A stretch of DNA of 64,000 nt from Eurosta solidaginis (lineage: Eukaryota > Arthropoda > Insecta > Diptera > Tephritidae), in NCBI RefSeq assembly GCF_040869045.1, contig NC_090322.1:273818662-273882661 (forward strand), written 5' to 3'. Below the pieces are notes generated by a model. That model was not told where the DNA came from and made no database searches. It saw only the letters and a list, made by a program, of their open reading frames with translations. The translations under genes and the position numbers were made by a program. Shown piece by piece: positions 62,347-64,000 of the stretch. The number at the start of each line of letters is the position of its first letter. Position 1 is the stretch's first letter.

Positions 62347-62696
62347 TACGGCGCGATAGCCTCCGAAGAGATTTTAGGCAGACTCTCTCTCTTCCAATTT
62401 CGGTAGTGCTCCTTTTAATTTTTCCTACAAATTGGCGGGACAGGACCTACTTGTTTTATGCCGACTCCGAACGGTATCTGCTAGGCAGATGAGTTTTCAC
62501 TGAGAGCTTTTCATGGCAGATATACACTCGGAGTGCTTGCTAGACACTGCCGAGGGGCGACCACGCTTAGAAAAAAATTTCTTCTAATTCAAAAAACTTG
62601 TTTCTAAAATTTTGATGTTCTTTTCCCGCGTGAACTCAGGATCTTCGGTGTGGATGGCGGAGCTAGCTACCATCACACCACAGCGACCGCCATATG
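62347..62696 (-). repeat. tRNA-derived SINE, copy 5 (full length, with target duplication)
   Basis: A full-length reverse copy: tail cggcgcgatagcctccg at the left, body, and the tRNA-like head at the right with tgaactcaggatc and ggtgtgatggtagc (inverted). A 9-bp duplication tcgtaaatg lies on both sides (62338-62346 and 62697-62705). Confidence 0.9.
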
Positions 62697-62779
62697 TCGT
62701 AAATGCTTTGGGATTTTTATCGGATAAAGTTTAGGACCATTTCGGGGCTTTTTGAGAAGAGCTTCATTAGCTCTTTATG

Positions 62780-63075
62780 GGTGAAATAATATCGACGAGT
62801 TATCCGTTTGTTATCGAAAGCGACACTATCATCGAGTCGTCTGTTTGTTATCGAGGGGTTATAGAAGTATTATTGACTACATAAGCTGTTTTCGGCATTT
62901 GTTTAATAATAAACCTATGAGTAGTCGATAACGTTGCTATATATAACAAATCGGCAAAACTTCGATAACTCGTCGGTAAGAAACCGATAACATCCCAAAT
63001 AAAAACCGATAACAAATAGATAGTACGCTGCCTAAAAATCTATAACTCTTCGATAACAAACCCATAGCGCCCCGT
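62780..63075. repeat. Cluster of GTTATCG / CGATAAC motifs in inverted arrangement
   Basis: gttatcg-type words occur on the left (about 62799-62860) and at least five cgataac words on the right (about 62930-63060). This may be a decayed inverted-repeat element or a tandem array of a short motif. Confidence 0.45.
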
Positions 63076-63110
63076 CCAGCTTCAGCTACGGATCCGATTG
63101 CAGTGTTGCT

Positions 63111-63419
63111 TTTAATCCCTTCCTTACCCATACTTTTTTAAGAAATTCAGATAAACACCTTTTTAAATTCAAATATACAAGCAAGCTGGCTGCAAAAAAT
63201 ATTTATGAAATATGCAAAACATGGCAGGGATTTATTAATCACTAGCCTTTACCCGCGGCCCCGTCCGCAAGGAGAAATTTAAATATATGGGCTATTCACG
63301 TTAGCCTGCTTATCAAGTTATCTGTTTAAAATTTTGTTTTCTGTCTAATGCATTTTATTTTTGTAATTGAGTAAAAAAAAGAACTAAATGAGCTGATAAC
63401 CTGATAGGATCCCAAATGA
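63111..63419. other. Unassigned sequence before the right-edge minisatellite
   Basis: It contains actagcctttacccgcggcc at about 63241, a GC-rich island in A/T-rich DNA that may mark the end of an unidentified repeat. No gene seen. Confidence 0.3.
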
Positions 63420-64000
63420 TTCTGAAATTATTCAGAAAAAGCTACGCGGACGGATCCCGAAAACCATCCAGAAATGCCCCGAAAGGGTCTCCAAAAGTTC
63501 CCGGAATAGTCCCAAAAAAACCAGAAATGACAACGACACGATTCTAGGCGTATCCAGAGAACCACACAGAAATGATCCCTGAAGGTGTTCCAAAATGATC
63601 CCGAAAAGGTTCCGAAATGACCATGACGGGCTCCCGGACGGATCGCAAAAACCATCCAGAAAATATCCAGGAAGGTTCCCTAAATTATCCCGATATACCC
63701 CAGAAAAAGAAATGGCTCCGAGGGGATCCACGACGGATCGCGAAAACCATACAGAAATTATTCCGGAAGGGTCCAAAAATGATCCCGAAATAGTCCGGAA
63801 ATGACCCCGACGGGATCCCGAAAACCATCCAGAAATGATGCCGGAAGAGCCCCCAAATGATCCCGAAAAAGTCCCCAAATGACCCCGACATACTCCAGAA
63901 AAAGTTCCGAAATGGCTCCGAGGGGATCCACGACGGATCGCAAAACCATACAGAAATGATTCCGGAAGGATCCCAAAATGATCCCGAAATAGTGCGGAAT
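63420..64000. repeat. Minisatellite, ~95-100 bp units with a 200-bp higher-order period, reaching the window edge
   Basis: Short gatcccgaaa, ccggaaatgacc and ccatccagaaatg words recur throughout. Comparable points occur at about 63522, 63617, 63712, 63798 and 63912. The stretch atggctccgaggggatccac at 63712 returns at 63912, exactly 200 bp later. Open frames over it on both strands are artefacts of the periodicity. Confidence 0.85.

Noticed and set aside
63428..63976. Several 70-148 codon ORFs on both strands at the right edge
   Set aside because: They are by-products of a minisatellite whose unit lacks stops in some frames.
1..64000. CRISPR arrays, bacterial operons or phage
   Set aside because: No regular short direct repeats with unique spacers and no compact bacterial coding; the spliced genes and transposons are those of an animal nuclear genome.

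Overview
The window is nuclear DNA from an insect, most likely a higher fly and possibly a tephritid fruit fly. It has spliced genes with 55-70 bp GT-AG introns, a ZAD-C2H2 zinc-finger gene (an insect-expanded family), and a mix of LINE, copia, hAT and CACTA-like elements plus tRNA-derived SINEs typical of a large dipteran genome. The fly assignment is inference. I see no bacterial operons and no CRISPR array.

Host genes. At the left edge two related C2H2 zinc-finger genes converge: the 3' end of one (2-530, +) and a complete five-exon ZAD-C2H2 gene (1422-3274, -). Each has a short intron inside its last zinc finger. Nearly all the rest of the window is one gene, the FBXL4 orthologue (F-box/LRR protein 4), read on the + strand from about 5891 to beyond 61908. 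I could place seven exons by conserved protein sequence and matching splice phases: 5891-6190, 6428-6521, 52828-53038, 53100-53233, 58470-58663, 60098-60348 and 61799-61908. Its C-terminal LRR exons lie past the window. Intron 2 alone is 46.3 kb.

Intron 2 is a stack of nested transposons. (i) 6712-10328: decayed LOA/Jockey-like LINE copy A. (ii) About 11.3-20.4 kb: a CR1-like LINE whose ORF1 is split by a Ty1/copia element (12299-16698), whose 3' end carries a hAT-type foldback MITE (19986-20175), and whose tail is followed by LINE copy B (20464-24128, -). (iii) 25.9-26.9 kb: an I-clade LINE fragment with an RNase H domain. (iv) 26953-40852: three R1-clade LINEs (D1, D2, D3) head to tail, each joined to the next through a poly(A)/(TAA)n tract. 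D1 is itself split by LINE copy C (29961-34017), which keeps an uninterrupted 1326-codon ORF with a 2A-like motif near its N-terminus. (v) 40111-48296: a 4.09-kb tandem duplication. (vi) 47402-51818: a CACTA-like DNA transposon with about 0.5-kb terminal inverted repeats and a TTA target duplication, inserted in a second CR1 fragment and holding a tandem-repeat element that in turn holds a SINE.

Intron 4 (53234-58469) is mostly another long-TIR DNA transposon (54338-58441). It carries a 687-codon transposase-like reading frame with two nonsense codons, and its right end lies 28 bp before FBXL4 exon 5. Introns 5-7 hold dispersed repeats, 130-bp tandem repeats and a SINE. The right edge is a minisatellite of about 95-100 bp units.

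The most notable items are the FBXL4 gene hidden across the transposon array, the intact 2A-bearing LINE, the microsatellite-linked R1 array, two long-TIR DNA transposons carrying poorly described protein families, and the recent tandem duplication. Nothing here was checked by database search; family names rest on recognised motifs.
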